Shown: positions 8,759 to 18,128, counted from the first letter of the stretch. The stretch is DNA of 64,000 bases from Streptomyces sp. VRA16 Mangrove soil (GCF_017377775.1 NZ_JAFVLN010000004.1:496001-560000), one strand, 5' to 3'. The notes: generated by a model not told the origin, from the sequence alone. Program-made: numbers and translations.

Positions 8759-11530
8759 TCAGGACGTGGTCGCCACGGCGTCCAGCTCCACCGAGCCGAT
8801 CTCCTTGCGGGAGGAGATCCCCAGCTTCGCGAACACCTTGCGCAGATGCCACTCCACGGTGTGCGGGCTGAGCAGCAGCCGGGCGGCGATCTCCGGATTC
8901 GTGAACCCGTCCCGGGCCAGCCGCGCGATCTCGGCCTCCTTCACCGTGAAAGTGACCGACGTCGCGGCGGCCCGGCGGCGCATCTTCACTCCGGCGGCTC
9001 GCAGTTCCCGCCGCGCACGCTCCGCGAACGCCTCGGCGCCCGCTTCGCCGAGCATCTCGTACGCCTCGCCCAGCCGGGCCCGCGCCTGTGCTCCCCGCCC
9101 TTGGCGGCGCAGCCACTCGCCGTGCCGGAGCCGCGCCCTGGCGCTGTCCATGCGGGTCTGGGCCTGGTCCAGTTGTTCGACGGCCTCGTGGTGCAGGGGC
9201 TCGGCGTCCGCTCCCCGCGCCACCAGGGCGCGGACGGCGGCCGAGGTGCCGAGCGCCCAGGGCGTCGCGCTGACCCGGGCCATCTCCTCGATCGCGCGCA
9301 CCGACTCGGCCGCACGCTCGGGCCGGCCCAGCCCGGCCGCCGCCTCCACCAGCTCGACCCTGGACTGCAGGGACAGGCCGAGCTCCTGCGGGTTCGCGCA
9401 GCCGAGCTCGGCTGCGGCGCATGCCTCCTCGTAACGACCGAGGCCGTTGTACAGCACCGCCTCGGCCCACTGGGTGGCGGTGACGACCTTGCCCTCGTTC
9501 TGCAGCAGCCGGTCCTGCTCGACGGCTGCGATCGCCTGCCTGGTGGGGGCCTCCCGGCCCTTGAAAGGCTCCACGACGAGGGCTCCGTAATGGGCGAAGA
9601 AGGTGCTGCCCGTGGCCTCGCCGATCGCGTCGGCCTCCGCCCTGAGGGAGTCGGCGGCCCGCAGATCGCCCGCGAAGACCCGGTTCGACAGGCGCAGCAG
9701 GAGGGCGGAGGGCAGCACGGCGAGCGCACCGTTCTCCCGGGCGAACTCGACCAGGCGGGCGGAGAGTTCGGACCAGGCGGCGAAGTCCCACACACTGTGC
9801 GCCATGCGGCACACGAGCGGGAGCCAGCCCAGTGCGTGCTGCGGTGTGCCGCGTTGTGTCCTGAAGGCGTGCACGGCGTCGAGGACGAGCGGAGCACCCG
9901 CGGCGTACCCCTCGGTGACCATCAGCGAGATGCCGGTCAGCAGGAAGTCCTCGCGGTCGGCCGGGCGGCCGAGGTCCGGCAGGCTCAGCACGGCCTCGGC
10001 GACGTCGCGGACCCCGCCCGTGGTGAGCCGGCCCGCGGTGAGCGCCGCGTGGATGGCGTCCCGGTAGGTCTGGCGGGCCAGTTCGACGTCGTACGGCTGT
10101 AGTTGCCGGGCCGCTTCGAGCAGCAGGGGCAGCCCGGCACTGGCGCTCCGGGCCGCCGAGGTGATCTGTCCCCGCAGCAGACCGGCCCGGCCGGCCCCCA
10201 CGTCGCCGAGCGCATCCGGATCCGCCACGTCGACCAGTTCCCGCGCGGTGTCGTAGGCGCCGGCCTGGAACTTGGCCTGCGCGGCGGCCAAGGTCCTGGC
10301 CGCGCGCCGTTCGGGGTCGGGGGTCAGCTCGCCGGCCCGGTGCAGGAAGGCGGCCGCGGCCGCGAGGCCGCCGCGGCGGTGGGCGCGGTCGGCCGACCTC
10401 TCCAGTTCGGCGGCCACGGCCTCGTCGGGCTCGGTGGCCGCGCTCGCCAGGTGCCACACCCGGCGTTCCGGGTCGAGGCTCACGTCGATCGAGTCGGCCA
10501 GCGCGCGGTGCACGCGGCGCCGTTCCTCGGCGTCGGCGGAGCGGTGCGCCGCCGAGCGCACCAGGGGGTGGCGGAACCGGACCCAGGTGCGAAGCGTCAG
10601 CAGACCCGATGCCTCGACCTCGGTGACGGCGGTGTCCACCGGGACGTCCAGGCGTTCGGCGGCCCGCCGCAGCAGGGCGACGTCGCCGACCGGTTCGAGG
10701 GCGGCGACGAGCAGCAGGCACTGCGCCTCGGCGGGGAGGGCCCTGATACGGCGGAGGTAGTCCGCCTCGATCTGGCCGGTCACGGGCCGGGCCGTGGAGC
10801 CCTCGACGCCGCCGGCCATCTCCACGGCGGTCAGACTGCGCGGCAGTTCGAGCAGGGCGAGCGGGTTTCCCCGGGTCTCGGCGACGATCCGGTCCCGTAC
10901 CTGCGGGTCGAGGGGGCCGGTGACCACCGAGTCGAGAAGGTGGTGCGCGTCCTGGTCCTTCAGCCCGTGCAGCTCCAGGTCGGGCAGGTCCGGGAGGACG
11001 TAGCGGGGGCCGGACTCACGGACGGCCAGGACGAGCAGCACCGATTCGGCGAGCAGCCGGCGTACGACGAACTCCAGCGTCTGGGACGACACGTGGTCCA
11101 GCCACTGTGCGTCGTCGACCAGGCACAGCAACGGCTGGTCGGTGGCGGCCCCGGCCAGCAGGCCCAAGGTGGCAAGCCCGACCAGGAACCGGTCGGGTCG
11201 GGGCCCCGTCTGCATGCCGAACGCCGTGCGCAGGGCGGTGCGCTGCGGCCCGGGGAGCTGGTCGAGCTGGGACAGCAGTGGGGCGCAGAGCTGGTGCAGT
11301 GCGGCGTAGGACAGTTCCATCTCGGACTGCACGCCGGCCGCGCGCACGACGCGGAATCCGTCGGCCCGGTCGATCAGGTGGTGGAGCAGTGCGCTCTTCC
11401 CGATCCCGGCCTCGCCGCGGACCAGGACGACGCCGCTGCGGCCGCCTCTGGCCTGCGCGAGCAAGTCGTCGAGGATCCGGCACTCGTCCTGTCGGCCGAT
11501 CAGCCCGGCCCGTGCCCCGCCCCTCACCAT
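8759..11530 (-). CDS. LAL-family LuxR regulator (large ATP-binding), second copy
   Basis: A 923-residue paralogue of the LAL at 5481-8225. Walker A is GEAGIGKSALL, Walker B-like is LVDDAQWLD, and the C-terminal LuxR HTH runs VKEAEIARLARDGFTNPEIA to HLRKVFAKLGISSRKE. The ATG at 11530 is preceded by GGAGGCTTCC. It converges with the OsmC gene, leaving 16 nt between stops, so read-through antisense RNA is possible. No ECF41-type promoter is visible upstream; it may be read from the operon that begins at 13751 or from its own promoter. Confidence 0.95.
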   Translation of the reverse strand: MVRGGARAGLIGRQDECRILDDLLAQARGGRSGVVLVRGEAGIGKSALLHHLIDRADGFRVVRAAGVQSEMELSYAALHQLCAPLLSQLDQLPGPQRTALRTAFGMQTGPRPDRFLVGLATLGLLAGAATDQPLLCLVDDAQWLDHVSSQTLEFVVRRLLAESVLLVLAVRESGPRYVLPDLPDLELHGLKDQDAHHLLDSVVTGPLDPQVRDRIVAETRGNPLALLELPRSLTAVEMAGGVEGSTARPVTGQIEADYLRRIRALPAEAQCLLLVAALEPVGDVALLRRAAERLDVPVDTAVTEVEASGLLTLRTWVRFRHPLVRSAAHRSADAEERRRVHRALADSIDVSLDPERRVWHLASAATEPDEAVAAELERSADRAHRRGGLAAAAAFLHRAGELTPDPERRAARTLAAAQAKFQAGAYDTARELVDVADPDALGDVGAGRAGLLRGQITSAARSASAGLPLLLEAARQLQPYDVELARQTYRDAIHAALTAGRLTTGGVRDVAEAVLSLPDLGRPADREDFLLTGISLMVTEGYAAGAPLVLDAVHAFRTQRGTPQHALGWLPLVCRMAHSVWDFAAWSELSARLVEFARENGALAVLPSALLLRLSNRVFAGDLRAADSLRAEADAIGEATGSTFFAHYGALVVEPFKGREAPTRQAIAAVEQDRLLQNEGKVVTATQWAEAVLYNGLGRYEEACAAAELGCANPQELGLSLQSRVELVEAAAGLGRPERAAESVRAIEEMARVSATPWALGTSAAVRALVARGADAEPLHHEAVEQLDQAQTRMDSARARLRHGEWLRRQGRGAQARARLGEAYEMLGEAGAEAFAERARRELRAAGVKMRRRAAATSVTFTVKEAEIARLARDGFTNPEIAARLLLSPHTVEWHLRKVFAKLGISSRKEIGSVELDAVATTS

Positions 11531-11605
11531 GGAAGCCTCCCGCAGCCACGATACCTCCGGTGATCACCGTGTCCGCAGCCGACGAGAGCGATGCTCGGGG
11601 CCTGA

Positions 11606-11947
11606 TCAGGCGAGCAGGCAGACCAGGAGCACCGTGCCGGCGGAGGTCAGCAGGGTCAGGACGGCCACAGCAGTAAGGAGTTGGTGCAGCCTGCGCAGGA
11701 AACGCCGGTGGTGGTCCGCGTCGGCCTCGGCGATGCTGTCGGCAATGTGCTGCGTCACCATCCCCGCGACGTACTTCTGCTCGTCGAGGTACCACTCCTC
11801 GATGTCTCTCTTCTGCCGGTGGGTCAGCCCCTCCGACTGCGCGATGAAGGCGGCCACGCGCAGCCGGGCGGCGCTGAGGTGAGCCTCCCGGTACAGGTAT
11901 GCCTCTATGTCGACCAGGCCGCGAGCGGCCTGCTCCTCCGTGCTCAT
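11606..11947 (-). CDS. Small membrane protein of unknown function
   Basis: A 113-residue protein with a charged helical N-terminal part (about residues 1-80, EAYLYREAHLSAARLRVAAF) and one hydrophobic C-terminal segment (LLTAVAVLTLLTSAGTVLLV) that would place it in the membrane with the N-terminus inside. ATG at 11947 has GGAG about 11 nt upstream. It lies downstream of two hydrolase genes on the same strand and is probably their operon partner. I do not recognise the family. Confidence 0.6.
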   Translation of the reverse strand: MSTEEQAARGLVDIEAYLYREAHLSAARLRVAAFIAQSEGLTHRQKRDIEEWYLDEQKYVAGMVTQHIADSIAEADADHHRRFLRRLHQLLTAVAVLTLLTSAGTVLLVCLLA

Positions 11948-12045
11948 GGATGTGCTCCAGACGTCGGCGGCCCGGCGTCCGGAGCGGAGCCGGGCCGCGA
12001 GGACGGCGCGGTGGTTCAGGCACCACGCCCCGGTACCGGTGCGGC

Positions 12046-12765
12046 TCAAACGGCGGCCTGCACCGCCTCGTTGATCAGGCGGGCGACGTCACCGGGCCGG
12101 GAGACGGCGACCGCGTGGGAGGCGTCGACGGTCACGACCGTGGCCTTCGCGCGCTCGGCCATGAAGATCTGCACCTGGGCCGGGATATTGCGGTCCTCGG
12201 TCGCGACGAGGACCCAGGACGGGATGTCCCGCCAGGCCGGGGCGGAAGCTCCCTCGGCGAGCGCGGCGTCGGCGACGGGCCGCTGGGTGGCGGCCATGAC
12301 CGCCGTCGTCTTCTCAGGGACGTCGGCGGCGAACTGCTGGTGGAAGGCGCTCTTGTCGATGTAGAGATCCGCCGCCCGGCTGCCGTCGGGGAGGGTGACC
12401 GGCACGGGGCGGAGCGTCTCGCCGAGAGTGCTGCCCGGGAACTTCTCGGACAGCGTGACCGCGCTCTCGCCCTCGTCGGGCAGGAACGCCGCGACGAAGA
12501 CGAGCGCCTTGACGTGGTCGAGCCCGCGTGCGGCGTTGCTGATCACGGAGCCGCCGTAGGAGTGCCCGACGAGGACCACGGGCCCCGCTATGGACTCCAC
12601 GAGCTGTCGGACGTAGCCGCTGTCCTTGCTCAGCCCGCGCAGCGGGTTGCTCGCGCAGACCACGGAGTGACCGTGGGACTGGAGCTTTTCGACGACGCCG
12701 TTCCAGCTGGAGGAGTCCGCGAACGCTCCGTGGACGAGGACGACGGTGGGTTTCTGTTCACTCAT
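12046..12765 (-). CDS. Alpha/beta hydrolase (EstA/salicylate-esterase-like)
   Basis: A 239-residue alpha/beta hydrolase. The oxyanion region is VLVHGAFADSSSWN and the nucleophile elbow is GHSYGGS; late residues DRNIPA and DASHAV supply the acid and histidine. It is closely similar over its length to the exported hydrolase at 25252-26112, but has no signal peptide, so it acts in the cytoplasm. The start lies 35 nt after the end of the upstream hydrolase gene, suggesting one operon from the promoter at 13802-13828. Confidence 0.9.
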   Translation of the reverse strand: MSEQKPTVVLVHGAFADSSSWNGVVEKLQSHGHSVVCASNPLRGLSKDSGYVRQLVESIAGPVVLVGHSYGGSVISNAARGLDHVKALVFVAAFLPDEGESAVTLSEKFPGSTLGETLRPVPVTLPDGSRAADLYIDKSAFHQQFAADVPEKTTAVMAATQRPVADAALAEGASAPAWRDIPSWVLVATEDRNIPAQVQIFMAERAKATVVTVDASHAVAVSRPGDVARLINEAVQAAV

Positions 12766-12800
12766 GGGAGGGGCCTTTCACTGAGGGGTGCGGTGCGGGA

Positions 12801-13751
12801 TCACAGGGTGCCCAGGGCCTTGCGCAGCACGTGGACGGCCTGCTCGATCGCCGCGGTGGATGCCTGGGTGCCGCGGACCGGGTTCAGCATCATGAAGTCG
12901 TGCAGGGTGGCGTTGTAGCGGACGCTCGTGGTGGGCACACCGGCCTGGATCAGCTTGCGCGCGTACGCTTCGCCCTCGTCGCGCAGTACGTCGTTCTCGT
13001 CGACGGCGACGAACGCCGGCGGCAGGCCCTGGAGTTCCTCCAGGGTCGCGCGGAGCGGGGACGCGGTGACCTGGTTCCGCTCGGCGGGGTCGGTGGTGTA
13101 GGCGTCCCAGAACCACTCCATGGCCTTGGCGGTCAGGTGCGGCCCGTGGGCGAAGGTGCGGTAGCTCTCGGTGTCCTGGCCCGCGTCGGTGACGGGGTAG
13201 TACAGCGACTGGTGCAGGAAGGTCACGTCCCCCCGCTGCTTGGCCAGGTGGGTGAGGGCGGCGCTCATGTTGCCGCCGACGGAGTCCCCGGCGACGACCA
13301 TGCGGGAGCCGTCCAGCCCTTCGTCGCCGCCCTTGGCGGTGATCCAGCGGGCGGTGGCGTAGGCCTGCTCGATGGCGACCGGGTACTTCGCCTCCGGGGA
13401 ACGGTCGTACTCGACGAAGGCCAGGGCGGCCCGCGCGCCCACGGCGAGTTCGCGCACCAGGCGGTCGTGGGTGCCGGCGTTGCCGAGGATCCAGCCGCCG
13501 CCGTGCACGTAGAGGATCACGGGCAGGACACCCGTGCTGCCGACCGGCTTGATGATGCGCACCCGCACCTCGCCGACCTCCGCGGGAACGGTGATCCACT
13601 TCTCGTCCACGTCGGGCTTCTCGATCGGCCCCGACTGGACCTCGTCGAGCAGTTGGCGGGCGCCCTCGACGCCCCGTTCGTACAGCAGCGGCGGCTTGGC
13701 GGTGGCGTCGGCGAAGTCCTGCGCGGCGGGCTCGAGAACGATGTCATTCAT
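12801..13751 (-). CDS. Alpha/beta hydrolase, HSL/acetyl-esterase family
   Basis: A 316-residue esterase with the hormone-sensitive-lipase family oxyanion motif HGGGW, nucleophile motif GDSVGG, and C-terminal residues DVLRDE and LHDF that supply Asp and His. ATG at 13751 is preceded by AAAGGAC. It is the first gene of a probable three-gene operon (this gene, 12046-12765, 11606-11947) behind an ECF41-type promoter. The substrate is unknown; ester or lactone cleavage is inferred from the family. Confidence 0.9.
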   Translation of the reverse strand: MNDIVLEPAAQDFADATAKPPLLYERGVEGARQLLDEVQSGPIEKPDVDEKWITVPAEVGEVRVRIIKPVGSTGVLPVILYVHGGGWILGNAGTHDRLVRELAVGARAALAFVEYDRSPEAKYPVAIEQAYATARWITAKGGDEGLDGSRMVVAGDSVGGNMSAALTHLAKQRGDVTFLHQSLYYPVTDAGQDTESYRTFAHGPHLTAKAMEWFWDAYTTDPAERNQVTASPLRATLEELQGLPPAFVAVDENDVLRDEGEAYARKLIQAGVPTTSVRYNATLHDFMMLNPVRGTQASTAAIEQAVHVLRKALGTL

Positions 13752-13801
13752 GGCGCGGTCCTTTACGGGCAGTGGGCTCGGGAGTTCTTTCCCTCCCCTG
13801 A

Positions 13802-13828
13802 GACCGGACCGGGAGCCATTGTGTGACG
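13802..13828 (-). promoter_or_regulatory. ECF41-type promoter of the hydrolase operon
   Basis: On the minus strand CGTCACA (13828-13822), 15 nt, CGGTC (13806-13802). One mismatch in the -35. The first start codon is 51 nt downstream. Confidence 0.7.
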
Positions 13829-13859
13829 CGCAGGGCCGACAGCGACCGAAAGTGCCTGC

Positions 13860-14648
13860 CTAGTCGGCGGAAGTCGCGCCGGACTGACCGGGCTTGGGCA
13901 GCAGGAAGCCGTCCACGTACAGGTCGACGTGCTCGTTGTAGAACGCGGTCAGGCCCGCGATGCGGTGGACGTGGGTGGTCGGGAAGTCGTAGGTCCAGGC
14001 GATGTCCTCGTGGGAGGCGGTGTCGCTGTCGAAGGACCAGTAGCTGCTGGTCGTCCCCTTGTACGGGCAGCGGGTGACGGTGTCCGAATGGCGCAGCCGG
14101 GTCCAGTCGATGGTCGCGGGGTCGAGGTAGTAGCGGGTCGGCAGGCCGGTCTCGAAGAGCTTGACGCAGTTGCCGGCCTCCGCGAGCACGACGCCGTCCA
14201 GCTCGACCCGGACCCGGCTGTTCGATCGCAAGGCGTCGACCCGGGAGTAGGGGCTACGGGGGTGCACGAAGACCGGCTCGTCCTCCTCCAGCCAGGAGTC
14301 CAGTGCCTCCCATTCGAAACGCACCGTGTCACGCAGTGGGCCCGGCGCCCCGTCGCCCCAGACCCACGCCGCGCCTTCGCGGACCTCAGGACCGACCTGA
14401 AGAGTGTGACGGTGGGCCGGTCCGGCGCCGAGCTGCTCCATGTGTCCGTCGTCGCGCAGCACTCCGTCGGCCAAGTCCACGACGGGAATGCTGAATTGAG
14501 GGTAGGCCTGCCATTCCCACACGTAGAGGGCTCGACGGGTGTCGAAGACGACCCGGCCGGCGACCATGCCCCGGATGCGGCGCGGGACGGGCTCGACGTG
14601 CCCGATCGGGACGATGAGGCTCGGGTGGAGAACACTTTCGGTTGCCAT
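13860..14648 (-). CDS. DUF427 (NTP_transf_9) domain protein, two copies of the domain
   Basis: A 262-residue protein with two DUF427 repeats; the second (about residues 135-235) has the typical LPTRYYLDPATIDW and CPYKGTTSSYWS segments. The start at 14648 has AAGGTGATC upstream. The fold is known from structures but the biochemical role is not. It is divergent from the AhpD-like gene. A -10 like TAGCAT lies upstream beside CACACCGTGTT (14697-14707), and I see no ECF41-type promoter. Confidence 0.85.
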   Translation of the reverse strand: MATESVLHPSLIVPIGHVEPVPRRIRGMVAGRVVFDTRRALYVWEWQAYPQFSIPVVDLADGVLRDDGHMEQLGAGPAHRHTLQVGPEVREGAAWVWGDGAPGPLRDTVRFEWEALDSWLEEDEPVFVHPRSPYSRVDALRSNSRVRVELDGVVLAEAGNCVKLFETGLPTRYYLDPATIDWTRLRHSDTVTRCPYKGTTSSYWSFDSDTASHEDIAWTYDFPTTHVHRIAGLTAFYNEHVDLYVDGFLLPKPGQSGATSAD

Positions 14649-14696
14649 GGTGATCACCTTGCAGTCGCTGATGGTGTGCGCCAATGCTAGCGGTCT

Positions 14697-14707
14697 CACA
14701 CCGTGTT
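14697..14707. promoter_or_regulatory. CACACCGTGTT palindrome upstream of DUF427 gene
   Basis: One mismatch from the palindrome CACAC-S-GTGTG seen at several intergenic places in the window. It sits just upstream of a TAGCAT that could be the -10 of the DUF427 gene on the minus strand. Confidence 0.35.
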
Positions 14708-14738
14708 TATCGCAGCTCCGATGTGTCCACGGCCGCAC

Positions 14739-14765
14739 TGTCACAGAACCGGCGGGTGCCCGGTC
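14739..14765 (+). promoter_or_regulatory. ECF41-type promoter of the AhpD-like gene
   Basis: TGTCACA (14739-14745), 15 nt, CGGTC (14761-14765): exact match, 39 nt before the GTG start. Confidence 0.9.
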
Positions 14766-14803
14766 AGTGGACCGTAACCGTTCAGCACCTGAGGAGATCC
14801 CCC

Positions 14804-15274
14804 GTGGAAGCTCGCATCAACTACTTCGGCAACGCGCTCGCCGGCAAGGTCATGAAGCACCTGAACTCGGCCGGGGCGGCGGTGCACTCGGCCCTGCCGG
14901 TCGCCACCCAGGAGCTGGTGAAGATCCGCGCCAGCCAGATCAATGGCTGCGGCTTCTGCACCGACATGCACACCAAGGACGCCACCGCCGCCGGCGAGGA
15001 GCAGCAGCGGCTGAACCTGGTGGCCGTGTGGCGCGAGGCGACGGTCTTCACCGACGCCGAGCGTGCGGCCCTGGAACTGACCGAGCAGGGCACGCGCGTC
15101 GCGGACGGCTCGGCCGGGGTCTCGGACGAGGCCTGGGCGAACGCCACGAAGCACTACGACGAGGACCAGCTCGCCGCGCTCATCTCGCTGATCGCGGTCA
15201 TCAACGCGTACAACCGCATCAACATCATCAACCGTCAGCCGGCCGGCGGCTACAAGCCCGGCATGTTCGGCTGA
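14804..15274 (+). CDS. Carboxymuconolactone decarboxylase/AhpD-family protein
   Basis: A 156-residue CMD/AhpD-fold protein with the redox pair and adjacent histidine in INGCGFCTDMH, the hallmark of peroxidase-type members. GTG at 14804 is preceded by GAGGAG. CMD proteins are one of the three protein classes whose genes classically accompany ECF41 sigma genes, and here the gene has an exact ECF41-type promoter. The likely role is thiol-dependent reduction of peroxides or reactive carbonyls; the electron donor is unknown. Confidence 0.92.
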   Translation: MEARINYFGNALAGKVMKHLNSAGAAVHSALPVATQELVKIRASQINGCGFCTDMHTKDATAAGEEQQRLNLVAVWREATVFTDAERAALELTEQGTRVADGSAGVSDEAWANATKHYDEDQLAALISLIAVINAYNRINIINRQPAGGYKPGMFG

Positions 15275-15303
15275 GCCGACCGCTCCGGCTCGTCCGGACG
15301 CGC

Positions 15304-15349
15304 GGGCCCGTCGCCCTGCCTCCCCGGCCACCGGCCGGGCGACGGGCCC
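15304..15349 (+). terminator. 13-bp stem terminator after the AhpD-like gene
   Basis: GGGCCCGTCGCCC (15304-15316) pairs perfectly with GGGCGACGGGCCC (15337-15349). The strong stem suggests that most transcripts of the AhpD-like gene stop before the exporter gene. Confidence 0.75.
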
Positions 15350-15402
15350 CGGTCACCCTTCATCCGTTCGCCCCACCGCACCGGACGACGCCAGGACTCG
15401 AC

Positions 15403-16950
15403 ATGAAGCACTCTCCCACCAGGGACGACAACGACCCCCCTTCCGTCCTCCGGATCGCCAGTGCCCGCGGCCGGTGGACCCTGCTGGCGACGGTGCTGGG
15501 GTCGAGCGTCGTCCTGCTCGGCTCGACCGTCACCAATGTCGCGCTGCCGCGCATCGGCCGGGACTTCGGCGCCGATCTCGCGGTGCTCCAGTGGACGGTG
15601 AACGCCTACATGCTGACCCTGGCGGGCCTGATCCTGCTGGGCGGATCCCTGGGCGACCGTCTCGGGCGAAGGCGGGTGTTCGTCGTCGGCGTCGTGTGGT
15701 TCGCGGCGTCCTCTCTGCTGTGCGGCCTCGCCCCCAACGCCGGCACACTGATCGCCGCCCGGGCCCTGCAGGGCGTCGGCGGAGCCCTGCTCACTCCTGG
15801 CTCGCTCGCGATCATCGAGGCGTCCTTCCACCCGGACGACCGGCCGCGCGCGATCGGTCTGTGGTCGGGGTTCGGTGGGATCGCGGCGGCCCTCGGGCCG
15901 TTCCTCGGCGGGTGGCTGGTCGACGGCCCCGGATGGCGGTGGACGTTTCTGCTGAGCATCGTCCCGGCGCTGCTGTGCGTGCCCGTCGCGCTGAAACACG
16001 TCCCGGAATCGGTGGGCAGGCCCCACCGGGCCGCACCGCCGGGACAGCCGGCCTTCGACGTGCCCGGCGCCGTCCTGGGCGCCCTGGCACTCGCCCTGAC
16101 CACCTACGCGCTCACTGCGGCGCGGGCCGGCGGTGCCGTGGCCGTCGTCGCGGCCGTCGGCGGCGTCGTCTGCAGCGTCGCCTTCCTCCACGTGGAGCGG
16201 CGCACCCCCGACCCGATGATGCCGCCGGCCCTCTTCGCCTCCCGGCCGTTCACCGCCATCAACCTGATCACCCTGTGCGTCTACGCGGGAACGGGCGGGT
16301 TCTTCTTCCTGACCGCGCTGGACCTGCAGATCGTGATCGGGTACTCGGCTCTGGGGGCCGGCGCCGCGATGCTGCCCACGACCGTGCTGATGCTGCTGTT
16401 CTCCTCGGGGTCGGGAGTACTCGCTCAGCGGCTGGGGCCCCGGATCCCGCTGACCGTCGGACCGCTGGTGTGCGGTGCGGGGATGCTGATGATGCTGCGG
16501 GTCGGGCCGGACTCGTCCTACGTGATCGACGTGCTGCCCGCGCTGCTGGTGATGGGTGCGGGCATGGTCGTTCTGGTCGCTCCGCTGACCGTGACCCTGT
16601 TGTCCTCGGTGGACGCCGCGAACGCCGGGGTGGCCAGTGGCATCAACAACGCCGCGGCGCGGGCGGCCGGTCTGGTGGCTGTGGCGGCCCTGCCGCTCCT
16701 GGTCGGGATGGGACCGGAGGCATACCGGTCGCCTGCCGCCTTCGACACGTCGTTCCACCGGGCCATGCCGCTGTGCGCGGGGCTGCTGTTCGCCGGCGCG
16801 GTGCTGGCCTTCGCCCTGCTGAGGCGGACCGCCCCGGACGCGCACCGGCCGCACGGGCGGACACACGGGTGGGCGCACGGCTGGTCACTGGAACCACCGC
16901 TGGTGTCCCGCTTCTCGCATCACCGGGCCATCGGCCGAACCGCCGACTGA
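15403..16950 (+). CDS. MFS drug exporter, DHA2 (14-TM) family
   Basis: A 515-residue transporter with about 14 hydrophobic segments, motif A in GGSLGDRLGRRRVF between TM2 and TM3, and the antiporter-type GPFLGGWLVDGPGWRW in TM5. This is the EmrB/QacA-type proton-coupled export family, acting in the cytoplasmic membrane. The start ATG at 15403 has only a weak ribosome site. It follows a strong terminator, so it may need its own promoter, which I could not identify. The cupin gene follows after 68 nt. Confidence 0.88.
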   Translation: MKHSPTRDDNDPPSVLRIASARGRWTLLATVLGSSVVLLGSTVTNVALPRIGRDFGADLAVLQWTVNAYMLTLAGLILLGGSLGDRLGRRRVFVVGVVWFAASSLLCGLAPNAGTLIAARALQGVGGALLTPGSLAIIEASFHPDDRPRAIGLWSGFGGIAAALGPFLGGWLVDGPGWRWTFLLSIVPALLCVPVALKHVPESVGRPHRAAPPGQPAFDVPGAVLGALALALTTYALTAARAGGAVAVVAAVGGVVCSVAFLHVERRTPDPMMPPALFASRPFTAINLITLCVYAGTGGFFFLTALDLQIVIGYSALGAGAAMLPTTVLMLLFSSGSGVLAQRLGPRIPLTVGPLVCGAGMLMMLRVGPDSSYVIDVLPALLVMGAGMVVLVAPLTVTLLSSVDAANAGVASGINNAAARAAGLVAVAALPLLVGMGPEAYRSPAAFDTSFHRAMPLCAGLLFAGAVLAFALLRRTAPDAHRPHGRTHGWAHGWSLEPPLVSRFSHHRAIGRTAD

Positions 16951-17018
16951 GCCACAACCCCAACCGTCGACCGCACCATCGGCCGGACCCAGAGAAACCG
17001 AGAGACGAGGAACCCGCC

Positions 17019-17513
17019 ATGTCGTATCCGTATCCGGAACAGAAGTACTGGGGCGAGGACGGGGAGGTCAGTGCCGTCTTCCGGCCGGCCGCCACACCGC
17101 CGGACCTCGGGCAGCGCGGTCCGGGCAAGGACGCCACCCACTACCTGGCGACGACCGCCACCACCCGCGGCGAGTTCGGCCTGTACCGGGTGGAGATGCG
17201 GCCCCGGGCCGGCGGCCCCAAGACGCATTTCCACAAGCGGATCTCGGAGTCGTTCTACATCCTGGACGGCACCGTGCGCCTCTTCGACGGAGCGCAGTGG
17301 GTCGACGCCCGCAAGGGCGACTTCCTGCACGTGCCGCAGGGCGGGCTGCACGCCTTCCGCAACGACTCCGACGCCCCGGCCGACATGCTGCTGCTGTTCA
17401 CACCGGGCGCTCCGCGTGAGGAGTACTTCGAGCAGGTGTCGAAGCTGGCGCACGCCTCGGAGGAGGAGCGGGCCGCGTTCTTCGACCGGCACGACTCGTA
17501 CTTCGTGGAGTGA
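17019..17513 (+). CDS. Cupin-domain protein
   Basis: A 164-residue single-cupin protein. Metal-binding motif 1 is partly present in KTHFHKRISESFYILDG (two histidines and a glutamate) and motif 2 in HVPQGGLHAF. The family includes quercetinase-like dioxygenases and small-molecule sensors; nothing here fixes the reaction. It probably shares a transcript with the exporter upstream and converges with a second cupin gene 31 nt away. Confidence 0.85.
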   Translation: MSYPYPEQKYWGEDGEVSAVFRPAATPPDLGQRGPGKDATHYLATTATTRGEFGLYRVEMRPRAGGPKTHFHKRISESFYILDGTVRLFDGAQWVDARKGDFLHVPQGGLHAFRNDSDAPADMLLLFTPGAPREEYFEQVSKLAHASEEERAAFFDRHDSYFVE

Positions 17514-17544
17514 CGACACATCGGACGGGGCCCCGCGCTGTGTG

Positions 17545-18006
17545 TCAGGCGGTCGGCCGCGGTGCGCGCAGGTGGGCGCGCTCCTTCAGTTCCGCCTCGT
17601 CGACCAGTTCCAGCATGGGCTTGCCGGGGGCGCACATCATCGTGACGACGAACTCGGTGCGCTCGTCGTCCAGTGCGTTGCCGTCCTGGTAGTGGATGGC
17701 GTCGCCGCCGGGCTCCCAGAAGGTGCCGCCGGCCTCGACGACGCGCTCCGGCTCCCCTTCCAGTTCGAAGCGGACGGCGCCCTTGATGACGTACCCGAAC
17801 GCCGGGCCGGAGTGGCGGTGCGGCGGGGTGCCGGGGTCGCCGGGCTCCCACTGGACGTGGATGGTCATCGCCGAGGCGCCCTCGGGCACGACGACCGGCG
17901 AGGCGTCCTGGAGCATCTTCGCCGCCCGGGTCCAGCTGGGGCCGTCCTCGCCGCCCGTGCCGTGCCCGTGGTGGCCGTGGTGGGTGTGCTGTGAGTTCTC
18001 CGACAC
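17545..18006 (-). CDS. Cupin-domain protein with histidine-rich N-terminus
   Basis: A 153-residue cupin. It begins MSENSQHTHHGHHGHG, a likely metal-binding leader, followed by a cupin barrel with TPPHRHSGPAFGYVIKG (motif 1) and a weaker motif 2. GTG at 18006 is preceded by AAGGTG. It is transcribed from an exact ECF41-type promoter, back to back with the NmrA gene. The histidine tail suggests metal capture or storage, but this is inference. Confidence 0.85.
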   Translation of the reverse strand: MSENSQHTHHGHHGHGTGGEDGPSWTRAAKMLQDASPVVVPEGASAMTIHVQWEPGDPGTPPHRHSGPAFGYVIKGAVRFELEGEPERVVEAGGTFWEPGGDAIHYQDGNALDDERTEFVVTMMCAPGKPMLELVDEAELKERAHLRAPRPTA

Positions 18007-18101
18007 TGGGTCGCACCTTCCGTGGTTGCACCGTGTCCGCGCGGTACGTCGTCCGCGCCATCACGTGATCGTCGCGGCCGTGGCGGCCGCTCGGTTCTCC
18101 T

Positions 18102-18128
18102 GACCGGGCGCCCCGGGAATCTGTGACA
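18102..18128 (-). promoter_or_regulatory. ECF41-type promoter of the His-rich cupin gene
   Basis: Minus strand TGTCACA (18128-18122), 15 nt, CGGTC (18106-18102): exact match. The leader to the GTG start is about 90 nt. Confidence 0.85.
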
